A stretch of 64,000 nucleotides of DNA from Ardenticatenaceae bacterium (GTDB lineage Bacteria; Chloroflexota; Anaerolineae; Promineifilales; Promineifilaceae). A program made the position numbers and the translations under genes. The stretch spans positions 31,832-95,831 of the forward strand of contig JACKCD010000022.1 of the NCBI GenBank assembly GCA_020634215.1, given 5' to 3'. The notes under the pieces were generated by a model. It made no database searches and was not told the origin of the DNA. It saw only the letters and a program-made list of their open reading frames with translations. Shown one piece after another: positions 8,356-16,426 of this stretch. Each line of letters begins with the position of its first letter. Position 1 is the stretch's first letter.

Positions 8356-8357
8356 TC

Positions 8358-9533
8358 CTAGCAAATCGGTATCTCAAACCGCAATTCCGCCCCACCCTCG
8401 GCGCGGTTGCTAAGCTGGGCAGTGCCGCCTAATTGGTTTGCCCGTTCAGCCAGCCCTTGAAGGCCAAAACGGCCGTTTTCCCCCACCGAATCCTGCACCC
8501 CCTGCCCATCATCCGCCACCGTTAGCGTAATCTGGTCGCTGTGGGAGGTAAGCGATAGCCACGCTTGGGTGGCGTTGGCGTGGCGCTGCACGTTGGTCAG
8601 CCCTTCCTGCGCGGCGCGAAAGAGCGCCAACCGGTGGCTGGTGGGCAAATCGGGTAGCGTGTCGGGCAGCGTCAGGTGGATAGGCAGGCCGGTGGCTTCC
8701 TGGAAGGTGTGGCTGAGTTGGGAAACGGCCGTTGGCAGCGGCAAATCATCGGCCAGCGGCGAGCGCAACGTGGCAACCGCCTGCCGCAGATCCGCCAGCG
8801 CCACTTTAAGCTGGTCGCGCATCGTCCCCACCATCGCCGCCGCCCGTTCCGGCTGCTTGGGGATAAGCCGCTGCGCCCCCTCTAGCTGCACCACCGCCAC
8901 CGTTAGCCGATGCCCCAATGCATCATGCATTTCACGCGCCAGCCGATTGCGCTCCTCGGCAACGGCCAGCTCTTCGGCCTGGGTGGTATACGCCTTCAAC
9001 TGCTCATGGCTTTCCTGTAGCTGTGCCAATAGTTCCTCATTGTGGCGGCGGGCGTTGTTGGCTTGCTGCAAGGCTGCACCAAAGCTGGCGAAAAAGAGAT
9101 AGCCGCCCAACATGGGCAGTGCCAACAGCCAATTCTCCCAGCCGATGGCATGGAGCAATCCCTGGGTGGCGGCGATAAAGAAGACAATGACCCAGGCGAA
9201 GCCCCAATAGAGGGAAAGAAAGAGCATGGATTGGGCACTGAGGACAAAAAGCAGGGTTTGGACGTGTTCAGCGTGGGCGGGGGAAAGGTAGTAAATTTGC
9301 AAAACGAGGGCAAGCTGGATGGCAAAGTAGAGGTGTGGCAGCCAGGCGCGGGTCTCGGTATATAAAAAGAAGCCCATGACCACGCCAAAGGCGAGAAAAT
9401 AGCCAGCCGCTTGCCATTTAAGGCTGGTGGTGGGCAAATTAGCGATGACGAGCAGAGCCACTGTCAGCCAGGTGGCATAGGCCGCGATATTGAGCAGCCA
9501 GAAGCCGTAGTTGCTAATGCGTGTTTGGGACAT
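8358..9533 (-). CDS. Membrane sensor histidine kinase, NarL-partner type (HisKA_3)
   Basis: The protein has 391 residues from the ATG at 9533 (MSQTRISNYGFW). The upstream ATG at 9593 lies in repeat sequence. About six hydrophobic helices fill the first 170 residues with no large extracellular loop. A coiled coil (EELLAQLQESHEQLKAYTTQ) leads to the dimerisation segment NRLAREMHDALGHRLTVA with the phospho-His. The ATPase domain has VADDGQG and GRFGLQGLAERA. The layout resembles DesK/LiaS kinases that sense membrane state, but the stimulus cannot be read from sequence. It forms an operon with the response regulator downstream. Confidence 0.93.
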   Translation of the reverse strand: MSQTRISNYGFWLLNIAAYATWLTVALLVIANLPTTSLKWQAAGYFLAFGVVMGFFLYTETRAWLPHLYFAIQLALVLQIYYLSPAHAEHVQTLLFVLSAQSMLFLSLYWGFAWVIVFFIAATQGLLHAIGWENWLLALPMLGGYLFFASFGAALQQANNARRHNEELLAQLQESHEQLKAYTTQAEELAVAEERNRLAREMHDALGHRLTVAVVQLEGAQRLIPKQPERAAAMVGTMRDQLKVALADLRQAVATLRSPLADDLPLPTAVSQLSHTFQEATGLPIHLTLPDTLPDLPTSHRLALFRAAQEGLTNVQRHANATQAWLSLTSHSDQITLTVADDGQGVQDSVGENGRFGLQGLAERANQLGGTAQLSNRAEGGAELRFEIPIC

Positions 9534-9548
9534 AGAGGAAGTATAAAT

Positions 9549-9621
9549 TAAGAATTGAGAATGGAAAATTGAGATTTGGGAATCGTTTCCCAATTCTCAA
9601 TTCTTCCTTCTCAATTCCCCA
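9549..9621. repeat. Heptamer hairpin, AATTGAG family
   Basis: Seven-base units of the AATTGAG type on the left arm face CAATTCT/CAATTCC units on the right, with an inner GATTTGGGAATCGTTTCCC-like core. It lies between two minus-strand genes. Confidence 0.75.
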
Positions 9622-9625
9622 TTGA

Positions 9626-10288
9626 TTAGCTGGCGGTGGAGAGGGTGGGACGAGGTTGGGGATAGCGACGCTGGATGAGGGCTTCGGCGATGAGGAGGTT
9701 GGGTATCCAGCTAATCCAGGCGGTGGTGATATAAACGGCCGTAAATTCCACCCCCGGCAAAAAAGCCTGCCCCAGCCCCAAATAGAGCCGCAGCGTGACG
9801 GCGGCAAAGGTGAGGGCATAGTTGCGGATCATCCACTGCTCGTGGGCGCGAACGTTACCCGTTCGGATGCGCTGGTAGGCCATTACCCCAGTGAACAGCC
9901 AAAGGATGGCAAGGAGGGAAAAGCCGACCTGTGCCGGGAAGCCGCCGTGCGCCAGCCGCGCCATGTAAAAACCGCTGAGACCACCGAGCAAAATACCCAG
10001 CAGGTAGATACGCCCCAACCAGCGGTGAAGCGATAGAAACCGCTTTTGCCGCAGCCGGGGTAAAAATTGGAAGGGGCCGATGAGCAGGGCGACGGAAGCA
10101 CTAAGGGCATGGGTGAGAATGCCAGTTAGATGTGCCAAATAGGTAAGCCGCTGCTGAGGAAAGAAGAAGTCGGTGTTAAGGCTACCATAAACAATGGTGG
10201 CATAAAGCGCGACTCCGATAGCGAAAAAGGTCATGAGTCCCCAGAGGGCTTTTTTGCCAAGATTAGACCGTTTGTTGTTGATCATCAT
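9626..10288 (-). CDS. DUF2306 family membrane protein
   Basis: The protein has 220 residues and about six helices. LHRWLGRIYLLGILLGGLSG and HEQWMIRNYALTFAAVTLRL are the hallmark blocks of DUF2306 (COG5395-type predicted membrane proteins). The conserved His residues in the two blocks lie near membrane faces, which suggests a haem- or metal-binding role, but this is not established. It is unlinked functionally to its neighbours and separated from the kinase gene by a hairpin. Confidence 0.82.
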   Translation of the reverse strand: MMINNKRSNLGKKALWGLMTFFAIGVALYATIVYGSLNTDFFFPQQRLTYLAHLTGILTHALSASVALLIGPFQFLPRLRQKRFLSLHRWLGRIYLLGILLGGLSGFYMARLAHGGFPAQVGFSLLAILWLFTGVMAYQRIRTGNVRAHEQWMIRNYALTFAAVTLRLYLGLGQAFLPGVEFTAVYITTAWISWIPNLLIAEALIQRRYPQPRPTLSTAS

Positions 10289-10382
10289 TTATCTCCATTT
10301 GGTGTAATGGAAATAGGATAACGGCCGTTTGGTCATATGCGACAGTGCCGGGTGGCACATGCCAAGTCATATGCAAGCCACG

Positions 10383-11516
10383 CTACGCTACCCAACCGCC
10401 GAGAAAGAATTGGCCGCTAAAGTATAAGAACAGTAAAAAGGAGGTGTAAAGAATCAGCCGGTGGACAAACGGCCGTTTTTCTCCCCACTCCCCCAGCAGC
10501 CAAAACAGCGGGAAAAAGGCCAGCGCATAGCGAGAAAACGAATAGAGGGGTTTGACGGTTGAGGTGGGCAGCAGGATAAACAGCAGCATGGTTGCCATGT
10601 AAACCCCATAAACCGCCCCAAATCGTCGCCAAACCAGCCACGTTCCGGCCAACAACCCTATGGCAACAGCCAGGTTGAAGGCCAGCACAAAGCGGCTGCT
10701 GGTGATCTGGTCGCCAAAAATCAGCAGTCGAACGGCCGTTACCACATCCTGCCCCGGCACCCCCACCCGTTGAAACCAGTGCGCCGCATAAACCGCCGCC
10801 AGCGAGGGCAAACCAAGCCAAGCACGGTAGGCGATAAACAGGGCAGGGGCGAGCAGGGGTAAGGGAAGAAAAACGGCCGTTTGCCAATCCCGTCTGCCTT
10901 GCTGCCATGCCAGCAGCGCCAGCGGGAAAAAGAGCAGCCAGCCGTTAAGCCGCGTCAGAGCCGCTAGGAACGCAAGGAGAGAGGCAGGAAAAAAACGGCC
11001 GTTTTGCCCCTGCCACAGGCTCCCCACCACCCACAGCAAAAAAAGTGACTCTGTATACCCCGCAAACAAAAAAAAGCCGGTTGGAAACAGCACCCAATAA
11101 ACCAGCGCCCGCGTCGCTGCCCGCTCGCCAACTTCTGTGGCCGACAACTTTTGCAACGGAGGCAACAGCAGCAGCGTGGCTCCGTTTGCCAGCAGCAGCG
11201 CCGCCGCCGCTAAATTGCCCCCCAGCAGCCAGCCTAAGCCACGCACCAGCAGCGGATAAAGCGGCGGAAAGACTGAATCTTCTTCGTGGGCATACCCCTC
11301 ACGGGCAATTCGCAGATAAATGTTGGCATCAAACCGCTGCCACGGCTCCAGCAGCCAGCGCGGTGCCCCCTCGCCCAGCCCAGCCTGCTGGGGCGGCACC
11401 ATGCCGGGCAGATCAGCGGGCGGCAGCAGCCACACGGTCACCGCCGCCCACAGCGTCAGCAGCAGCCGCACGGCAAAAAAGAGACTCAGGGAAAAGGTAG
11501 GTTTGGTAGGCATCAC
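10383..11516 (-). CDS. PIG-V-like mannosyltransferase (GT-C fold)
   Basis: The protein has 377 residues with about ten hydrophobic segments. WQRFDANIYLRIAREGY holds the acidic residue expected in the first loop of GT-C enzymes. SVFPPLYPL and FPTGFFLFAGYTESLFL are the classic blocks of the bacterial relatives of GPI mannosyltransferase PIG-V. It probably transfers a sugar from a polyprenyl-phosphate donor outside the membrane; the acceptor is unknown. Four exact AACGGCCGTT copies lie within the gene, mostly at loop positions (KRPF, TAV, NGRF). Confidence 0.82.
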   Translation of the reverse strand: MMPTKPTFSLSLFFAVRLLLTLWAAVTVWLLPPADLPGMVPPQQAGLGEGAPRWLLEPWQRFDANIYLRIAREGYAHEEDSVFPPLYPLLVRGLGWLLGGNLAAAALLLANGATLLLLPPLQKLSATEVGERAATRALVYWVLFPTGFFLFAGYTESLFLLWVVGSLWQGQNGRFFPASLLAFLAALTRLNGWLLFFPLALLAWQQGRRDWQTAVFLPLPLLAPALFIAYRAWLGLPSLAAVYAAHWFQRVGVPGQDVVTAVRLLIFGDQITSSRFVLAFNLAVAIGLLAGTWLVWRRFGAVYGVYMATMLLFILLPTSTVKPLYSFSRYALAFFPLFWLLGEWGEKRPFVHRLILYTSFLLFLYFSGQFFLGGWVA

Positions 11517-11532
11517 TGATTATCAGATAATC

Positions 11533-11597
11533 GGGATTGGAAACTAGAGATTCGAGATTGGAAACCCTCATCAATCTCCAATCTCGAATCTCCAACT
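11533..11597. repeat. Heptamer hairpin, GATTGGA family
   Basis: The left arm reads GATTGGA-AACTAGA-GATTCGA in 7-bp steps. The right arm (11570-11597) reads CAATCTC-CAATCTC-GAATCTC. It is in a same-strand gap. The right arm touches the stop codon of the lipoprotein gene. Confidence 0.8.
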
Positions 11598-12031
11598 CAA
11601 CTACCCGGTGCCACCAGCAGCCCCGGCGTTTCAAAGAGGCTCTCTGGGGGAACAACGACCCAATACAGCACCAGCCCGCCATCATAACGATCAAGTTCAA
11701 CGGGTTGGGAATGATTTTGCACCCATTCGATGTTAACAACGGCCGTTTCTCCATACACCCCCAGCGCGTCCGGGTCAAACAGTAAGTACACCGACTCGCT
11801 ACTCCGCAGCAAGTCGCGCAGCACCACTTCATCCACGCTGTCCAAATCAAGGGTGATCAGCTCGTCATGACTGGCAGCCGTGGGCAGCAGCACAATGGCA
11901 TCGGGTGAGAGTTGGTGGGAAACGGCCGTTAATACCGCTTCCGGCACCACCACCTCCTGTGACCACAGCCCGCACCCAATGAGCAAGAGAGGGAGGAGAA
12001 GAAACGGCCGTTTGTGCCACCTAACCATCAT
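11597..12031 (-). CDS. Putative lipoprotein
   Basis: From the ATG at 12031 the protein is 144 residues. The N-terminus MMVRWHKRPFLLLPLLLIGC ends in a lipobox (LLIG-C), so acylation at Cys20 and anchoring to the outer face of the cytoplasmic membrane are expected. The mature part is a small acidic domain (ELITLDLDSVDEVVLRDLL...) with no recognised family. The KRPF tetrapeptide in the signal comes from an AACGGCCGTT copy at about 12004, which shows the motif being tolerated in a signal peptide. Confidence 0.65.
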   Translation of the reverse strand: MMVRWHKRPFLLLPLLLIGCGLWSQEVVVPEAVLTAVSHQLSPDAIVLLPTAASHDELITLDLDSVDEVVLRDLLRSSESVYLLFDPDALGVYGETAVVNIEWVQNHSQPVELDRYDGGLVLYWVVVPPESLFETPGLLVAPGS

Positions 12032-12146
12032 GCTAGACCTTTGATAATTTGCCACCATGCGCTACAGTTAAACATCGTTTGATAATCGTACCCCAAATCT
12101 CGTCTACGCTGCCTCAGCCAGTGCGACATTTGCGGCACAGAAATCC

Positions 12147-12851
12147 ATGTCTGAAAAAACCGTTCAAACCATTCTCGAAAAAGCGTTAACCAACCAAACC
12201 TTTGCCCAAAAACTAGCCGAAGCCCCGGAGCAAACGCTGGCTGCCTACAAACATGACCTAACCGATGCCGAAATGGCCGCTTTACAAAACATGAACCCCA
12301 TGCTCCTGAGCACCTTGGGGGCAGTGATGAAAAAGCAGCAGCCTCGTCCTAAGTGGTGGCAACCTACTTCTTTTAAGGAGCTTGGCGGCAGCTTTCTTAG
12401 CCTGGTTCTGATGGCCGTGCTTGTCTTTGCCCTCATTCAAACCTACCGCCTCATCAATACGCCGCCGCTGGTGGTTAGCGTGGGGGGCAATGAGCAAATG
12501 GTGGATACATTTGACCGGGCGCAGGCACTGCTCAACATGTTTTTCCCGCTGTTCAGCGCCGTTGTCACCTTTTGGCTCGGCGTTGCCATTGAAGGCCGTC
12601 GGGCAGATCGGCATGAGGCCGAGGCGGAGGAGGAAAAAAACGGCCGTCAGCAGGCCGAAGCCCAGCGCAACGCCATGCGTGTCACCACCTCGCAAACCCT
12701 CGGCAAACTGCTCAACATCATGAGCACCCACGAAGAATCCGGCCAAGTGCTCCGTTCGGCGCAGCCCAAAACGATTGAGCCATCTACGCATCAGCGTATT
12801 ATTCAGGCCATTCAGGAAGCACAGCAAAGTTTGCTAGAGCTTGAGAATTAG
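12147..12851 (+). CDS. Membrane protein with RiPP-leader-like (NHLP/Os1348-type) N-terminus
   Basis: The protein has 234 residues. Residues 1-50 (TVQTILEKALTNQTFAQKL, AEAPEQTLAAY, LTDAEMAALQNM) resemble the leader or scaffold domain of Os1348/NHLP-type ribosomal peptides: two or three helices with an L..DP/EP..AL..Y.L...E...L pattern. Two membrane helices follow (FLSLVLMAVLVFALIQTY and LNMFFPLFSAVVTFWLGVAI), then a cytoplasmic Lys/Glu-rich coiled coil. No Cys/Ser/Thr-rich core peptide and no modification enzymes are nearby, so a peptide natural product is unlikely. The domain may be a protein-interaction module reused here. The leader-like call is by eye. Confidence 0.6.
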   Translation: MSEKTVQTILEKALTNQTFAQKLAEAPEQTLAAYKHDLTDAEMAALQNMNPMLLSTLGAVMKKQQPRPKWWQPTSFKELGGSFLSLVLMAVLVFALIQTYRLINTPPLVVSVGGNEQMVDTFDRAQALLNMFFPLFSAVVTFWLGVAIEGRRADRHEAEAEEEKNGRQQAEAQRNAMRVTTSQTLGKLLNIMSTHEESGQVLRSAQPKTIEPSTHQRIIQAIQEAQQSLLELEN

Positions 12852-12877
12852 CGGTTGGTACACCATCCTCAAGCCAC

Positions 12878-13528
12878 TTAAATATCCAGAATAGCACCAC
12901 CTGTGGGTTTCTTACCGCTTTCGCTCTGCAAATTCCCCAGCGAGCGCAGCGTTTGACCACTTTGCGTCAGCTTGACGCCGACATTGTTCAAATCATTGCC
13001 CGTTTCCGTCAGTGCCCCACCCAATGACCGCAAATGCTTGGCAACATTGCGTAAATCGGTGCCTACCTGGTTTAAACGGTCTGACCCGTTTTTCAGCCGA
13101 TTGGCAGCGTTGTCAAATAGTTCCGATTCGCCAAAATCAATGCCGCTGATCACATCAATGCCCATCACCTCGGTATATTTGGGTTGGACGCTGGGAATGC
13201 GAATATCGTCCATCTCTTGCCCAAACCGATCCATCACGCGAGCCACATCCTGAATCTCCTTGTGGCATCGCTCCAGCGCGGTAGCCGCCAGTTGCGACAA
13301 TTCACCCGCGCTGGGCGTGTTTCCTTTGCCCCCAGTCAAAAACAGACTGGCCTTCATGGCACTCTCCCCCGCCGATTCGATGGTGTTGCCCGTTTCGTCC
13401 AACAGTTCAGGCAACCGCTCCACCAAATCCATAATTTTGTCGCGGTTGTTCCAAACCAGGTTCACCACCTCAACGACTTTTTCCATGTCCAAATCATCCA
13501 AGTTGTCCCAAATCTTTTTAAACATCAT
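12878..13528 (-). CDS. Hypothetical coiled-coil protein
   Basis: The protein has 216 residues, is soluble, and has no signal. The N-terminal third is helical and acidic. The C-terminal ~80 residues repeat an 11-residue-like pattern of L...G..L...G (RLNQVGTDLRNVAKHLRSLG, LNNVGVKLTQSGQTLRSLG), suggesting a long amphipathic helix or coiled coil. I do not recognise a family. Its start region overlaps the end of the deacetylase gene by 11 bases on the same strand, so it is cotranscribed and probably translationally coupled downstream of it. Confidence 0.65.
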   Translation of the reverse strand: MMFKKIWDNLDDLDMEKVVEVVNLVWNNRDKIMDLVERLPELLDETGNTIESAGESAMKASLFLTGGKGNTPSAGELSQLAATALERCHKEIQDVARVMDRFGQEMDDIRIPSVQPKYTEVMGIDVISGIDFGESELFDNAANRLKNGSDRLNQVGTDLRNVAKHLRSLGGALTETGNDLNNVGVKLTQSGQTLRSLGNLQSESGKKPTGGAILDI

Positions 13529-14342
13529 TCCTCCACTGTTGTTGGCAAATTTGCGCGACCTGGGAACAAGTTGTAAACCAGGTGCCGCTATGGTTAATCA
13601 TGTATTGGATCAGCTTTTCCAGCATTTGCAGCCGATGAAAACGGCCGCTTATTTGCGGGTGCATTGTCAGCGTATACACCCCACCATATCGGTACGCCCC
13701 GTCAAATTCGCTGCTCCAAATTTCGTAAACGTGTGATGGCGACGACAGACCAGCGCGATAGGGGTGAAAGTTAAAGAGATAGTACGGTGCATCGTCCAGT
13801 TCCCAGGCCACGGGGATTTCAACGATGTCGGTGGTTTCGCCGTCCACTTCCAGTGGGTAGGGCTGAAAATCGTCGGCCATCAGGCTGCTGTCGTAGAGAA
13901 AACCGGCCTCTTTGAACAGTTGCAGCGAGTTTGGGCTGAGATCCCAGGCGGGGGAGCGGTAGCCTAACGGCCGTTTACCCACCACCTTCTCCAACGCCGC
14001 AAACCCCTTCGCCAACACATCCCGCTCCTCCTCCCGGCTGAGCTGGTTCGGGTATTCGTGCAAATAGCCATGATGCCCAATTTCGTGCCCAGCAGCGGCA
14101 ATTTGCTCCACCAGATGGGGATAATTTTCGGCCGTTGCCCCTGGCACAAAAAAAGTGGCAGTCACTCCGTACCGCTGCAGCAGTTCCAAAATACGCGGCA
14201 CCCCCACCCGCGCCCCATACTGCCCCCGCGACAAATAAGAAGGGGTTCGAGGGTAAGTGGTTGCCCACAGCAGTTCAGCATCAAAATCAAAGGTCAATAA
14301 AACAGCGCATCTCTCGTCATTCGGCCACATACAGTCCTCCAA
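13518..14342 (-). CDS. Polysaccharide deacetylase (NodB domain, PuuE-like)
   Basis: The protein has 274 residues with no signal peptide. The CE4 metal site is visible: Asp-Asp in TFDFDAE and the HxxxH in HEIGHHGYLHE. RSPAWDLSPNSLQLFKEAGF is the next conserved block, and TLMHP sits near the C-terminus. It resembles cytoplasmic polysaccharide-deacetylase-like proteins of the PuuE/allantoinase group more than secreted chitin deacetylases, so the substrate could be a small amide rather than a polymer. It lies in an operon with the coiled-coil gene downstream. Starts at codon 1 or 5 are both possible. Confidence 0.88.
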   Translation of the reverse strand: MEDCMWPNDERCAVLLTFDFDAELLWATTYPRTPSYLSRGQYGARVGVPRILELLQRYGVTATFFVPGATAENYPHLVEQIAAAGHEIGHHGYLHEYPNQLSREEERDVLAKGFAALEKVVGKRPLGYRSPAWDLSPNSLQLFKEAGFLYDSSLMADDFQPYPLEVDGETTDIVEIPVAWELDDAPYYLFNFHPYRAGLSSPSHVYEIWSSEFDGAYRYGGVYTLTMHPQISGRFHRLQMLEKLIQYMINHSGTWFTTCSQVAQICQQQWRNDV

Positions 14343-14472
14343 ATGAAAAGATTATAGCGGTAAACGGCCGTTTTCACCCAATCCTCTCTTCCCCATTGCG
14401 TGCATCTTTTGTTGCCATTGATGTCTACACGAATTTATTAATGGCGTGGGACTACCGGGCACACAGCCAACA

Positions 14473-14553
14473 AAAAGATTATGTTGATTTGTGGTTTGAT
14501 CTTATGAAAACTCTTGCTATAATGCCAAAAGGTTTTAACTAACATAATCTTTT
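14473..14553. promoter_or_regulatory. 13-bp perfect inverted repeat, 55-base spacing
   Basis: AAAAGATTATGTT (14473-14485) is exactly complementary in reverse to AACATAATCTTTT (14541-14553). The spacing is too long for a simple terminator. A pair of regulator-binding half-sites, or recombinase-arm sites for the adjacent tyrosine recombinase, are possible. Confidence 0.45.
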
Positions 14554-14619
14554 CACAATCAGGCAATATGTAGCGGAATCGTTTGTTTTAGCAGCACCTT
14601 TAGCCACACCAAGTTTGAC

Positions 14620-14634
14620 TGACCAAGTTGGTCA
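14620..14634. promoter_or_regulatory. Palindromic operator candidate
   Basis: TGACCAAGTTGGTCA is a perfect dyad with a 3-base centre, 68 bases before the recombinase start. This size is typical for dimeric repressors. No cognate regulator is identified. Confidence 0.45.
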
Positions 14635-14702
14635 ACCCCATAATACACCATTGGCTATACGCAAACCAGAGTGGTACGACAGCGGACAGGAGTAACTGGG
14701 CA

Positions 14703-15578
14703 ATGGAACAGCAACTTCTTGATTTTCTCAAGTTTTTGGAAGACGAGTTCAAATATTCCAAAAATACAATTGCAGCCTATAAAAATGACCTGACGCAGTT
14801 CCTCCACTTCATTCTGGAACAGCAAGGAGATAGGCTGCAGGAATGGGGACAAGTAAGCGATGAGAACGTGCAGGCCTATGTTGCGTTTATGAAGCAACAG
14901 CCCTACGCTTCCTCATCCATTGCCCGCAAAGTTGCCGCCGTCAAATCGTTCTTTAACCACCTTTTTTCCCGTGAGCAGATTGACCACAACCCCACCATTG
15001 AGATTGAATCGCCCAAAGTAAAAAAGCGGCTGCCGCAAACGTTAAGTTTTGACGAAGTTGAGCGACTGCTCAAAGCACCAACGCGCAAAAAGTCGCCTAA
15101 ACATCTGCGTGACACGGCACTGCTAACGCTGCTTTACTCCACAGGCATGCGTGTAACCGAAGTTGTGTCGCTGGAGCTGAGCGATGTCAATCTGGCTAAG
15201 TCACTACTGCACTCCCCCGTTAAAGATGGCAATGCGCGTGAGTTGCCCTTTGATGACAGCACCAAACAGGTTTTGCACACATATCTTGAGCATGGCCGGC
15301 CGTATCTTGCCAAGGACAACCGCGAACAATCTCTCTTTCTCAACCACCGGGGGCAGCAGTTGACCCGTCAGGGCCTATGGCTCATTATCAAAGCGTATGC
15401 GAAACAGGTTAACCTGACCACCAGCGTAACGCCCCACACGCTGCGCCACAGCTTTGCCGCCCACAAACTCTACACGGGGTCTGACCTGCAAGAGGTACAA
15501 AAACTGTTGGGTCATGCCAATATCTCGACCACACAAATTTATACCCAAATCGCAGGCAGCGATGAAGAGGAAGAATGA
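14703..15578 (+). CDS. xerC: Tyrosine recombinase, XerC/XerD type
   Basis: From ATG 14703 (an AGGAG lies ~12 bases upstream) the protein has 291 residues, the normal Xer length. The N-terminal core-binding domain (YSKNTIAAYKNDLTQFLHF) precedes the catalytic domain. All active-site residues are visible: Arg150 in TGMRVTEV, Lys in SPVKDGNARELPF, His245-x-x-Arg248 in HTLRHSF, His in LLGHANISTTQ, and Tyr280 in QIYTQI. It probably resolves chromosome dimers or acts as an integrase-like enzyme; C versus D type cannot be decided by eye. It is the first gene of a four-gene operon and overlaps the next gene by 4 bases. A TTG at 14628 would add 25 residues and is less likely. Confidence 0.93.
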   Translation: MEQQLLDFLKFLEDEFKYSKNTIAAYKNDLTQFLHFILEQQGDRLQEWGQVSDENVQAYVAFMKQQPYASSSIARKVAAVKSFFNHLFSREQIDHNPTIEIESPKVKKRLPQTLSFDEVERLLKAPTRKKSPKHLRDTALLTLLYSTGMRVTEVVSLELSDVNLAKSLLHSPVKDGNARELPFDDSTKQVLHTYLEHGRPYLAKDNREQSLFLNHRGQQLTRQGLWLIIKAYAKQVNLTTSVTPHTLRHSFAAHKLYTGSDLQEVQKLLGHANISTTQIYTQIAGSDEEEE

Positions 15579-16420
15579 CCGCACCATTTGTTAGCCACTC
15601 ACACATTGAGGAAGCGGCAACGGCCGTTCGTCAGCGCACCAGCCACCACCCCACCATCGGCCTCATCCTCGGCTCCGGCCTCGGCAGCTTGGCTGACGCG
15701 GTAGAAAACCCCGACATCATTCCCGCCAGCGACATCCCCCATTGGCCCACCTCCACCGTACCCGGTCATCACGGCCGGCTCATCATCGGCAAGCTAGAAG
15801 GACAAACCGTGCTGGTGCTGCAAGGGCGCGTCCATTTCTATGAAGGCTACAACATGGCGCAAGTCACCTTCCCCGTGCGCGTCATGATCGCCCTGGGCGT
15901 GCAAACCCTCATCGTCACCAATGCGGCCGGCGGCATGAACCCCGATTTCCGCCCCGGCGACCTAATGCTGATCAAAGACCACCTCAACATGCTGGGGATT
16001 GCTGGCAACAACCCGCTGCGCGGCCCCAACGACAACACCGTTGGCCCCCGCTTCCCCGACATGACCGAGCCATACAGCCGCCAGCTGCGCCAATTAGCCC
16101 ATGATGTTGCCGCTGCCAACAGCTTCAGCCTGCGCGAAGGGGTCTACGCTTACGTGGCCGGCCCCTCTTATGAAACCCCGGCTGAACTCAACTTCCTGCG
16201 GATGATTGGCGGCGATGCCGTGGGCATGTCTACCGTCCCTTCGGTAATTGTAGCCCGCCATGCCGGGGTGCGCGTTTTAGGCATCTCCACCATTACCAAC
16301 ATGGCCGTCCCCAACCCAGCACCGGGCACCGTTCTCACCCATGAAGAAGTGCTAGAAACAGGCAGGCAAGTCATCCCCAAACTGACAACCCTTCTCCACG
16401 GCATCTTGCAACATCTTTAG
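15575..16420 (+). CDS. punA: Purine nucleoside phosphorylase
   Basis: The 281-residue protein matches the trimeric PNP family: LILGSGLGSLADAVEN, STVPGHHGRLIIGKLEG, LQGRVHFYEGY, TNAAGGMNPDF, AYVAGPSYETPAEL, DAVGMSTVPSVIVARH and TNMAVP. The reaction is phosphorolysis of purine nucleosides to base and ribose-1-phosphate in purine salvage. His in GHHGR, Glu in YETPAE and Asn in ITNMA are the expected phosphate- and purine-binding residues. It starts inside the recombinase stop (ATGA), so the two are translationally coupled. Only one AACGGCCGTT is present, near the N-terminus outside the conserved core. Confidence 0.96.
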   Translation: MTAPFVSHSHIEEAATAVRQRTSHHPTIGLILGSGLGSLADAVENPDIIPASDIPHWPTSTVPGHHGRLIIGKLEGQTVLVLQGRVHFYEGYNMAQVTFPVRVMIALGVQTLIVTNAAGGMNPDFRPGDLMLIKDHLNMLGIAGNNPLRGPNDNTVGPRFPDMTEPYSRQLRQLAHDVAAANSFSLREGVYAYVAGPSYETPAELNFLRMIGGDAVGMSTVPSVIVARHAGVRVLGISTITNMAVPNPAPGTVLTHEEVLETGRQVIPKLTTLLHGILQHL

Positions 16421-16426
16421 CCCTAC

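Larger units (their letters stand above)
14343..14702. other. Divergent intergenic region upstream of the recombinase operon
   Basis: There are 360 bases with no convincing gene. It holds one AACGGCCGTT near 14364, the long-spaced inverted repeat 14473-14553 and the palindrome 14620-14634 (both listed). A short open frame ending at 14542 has no ribosome site or family. Confidence 0.6.

Noticed and set aside
12147..12851. RiPP precursor peptide
   Set aside because: The protein is far too long, has membrane helices instead of a core peptide, and no modifying enzymes are adjacent.
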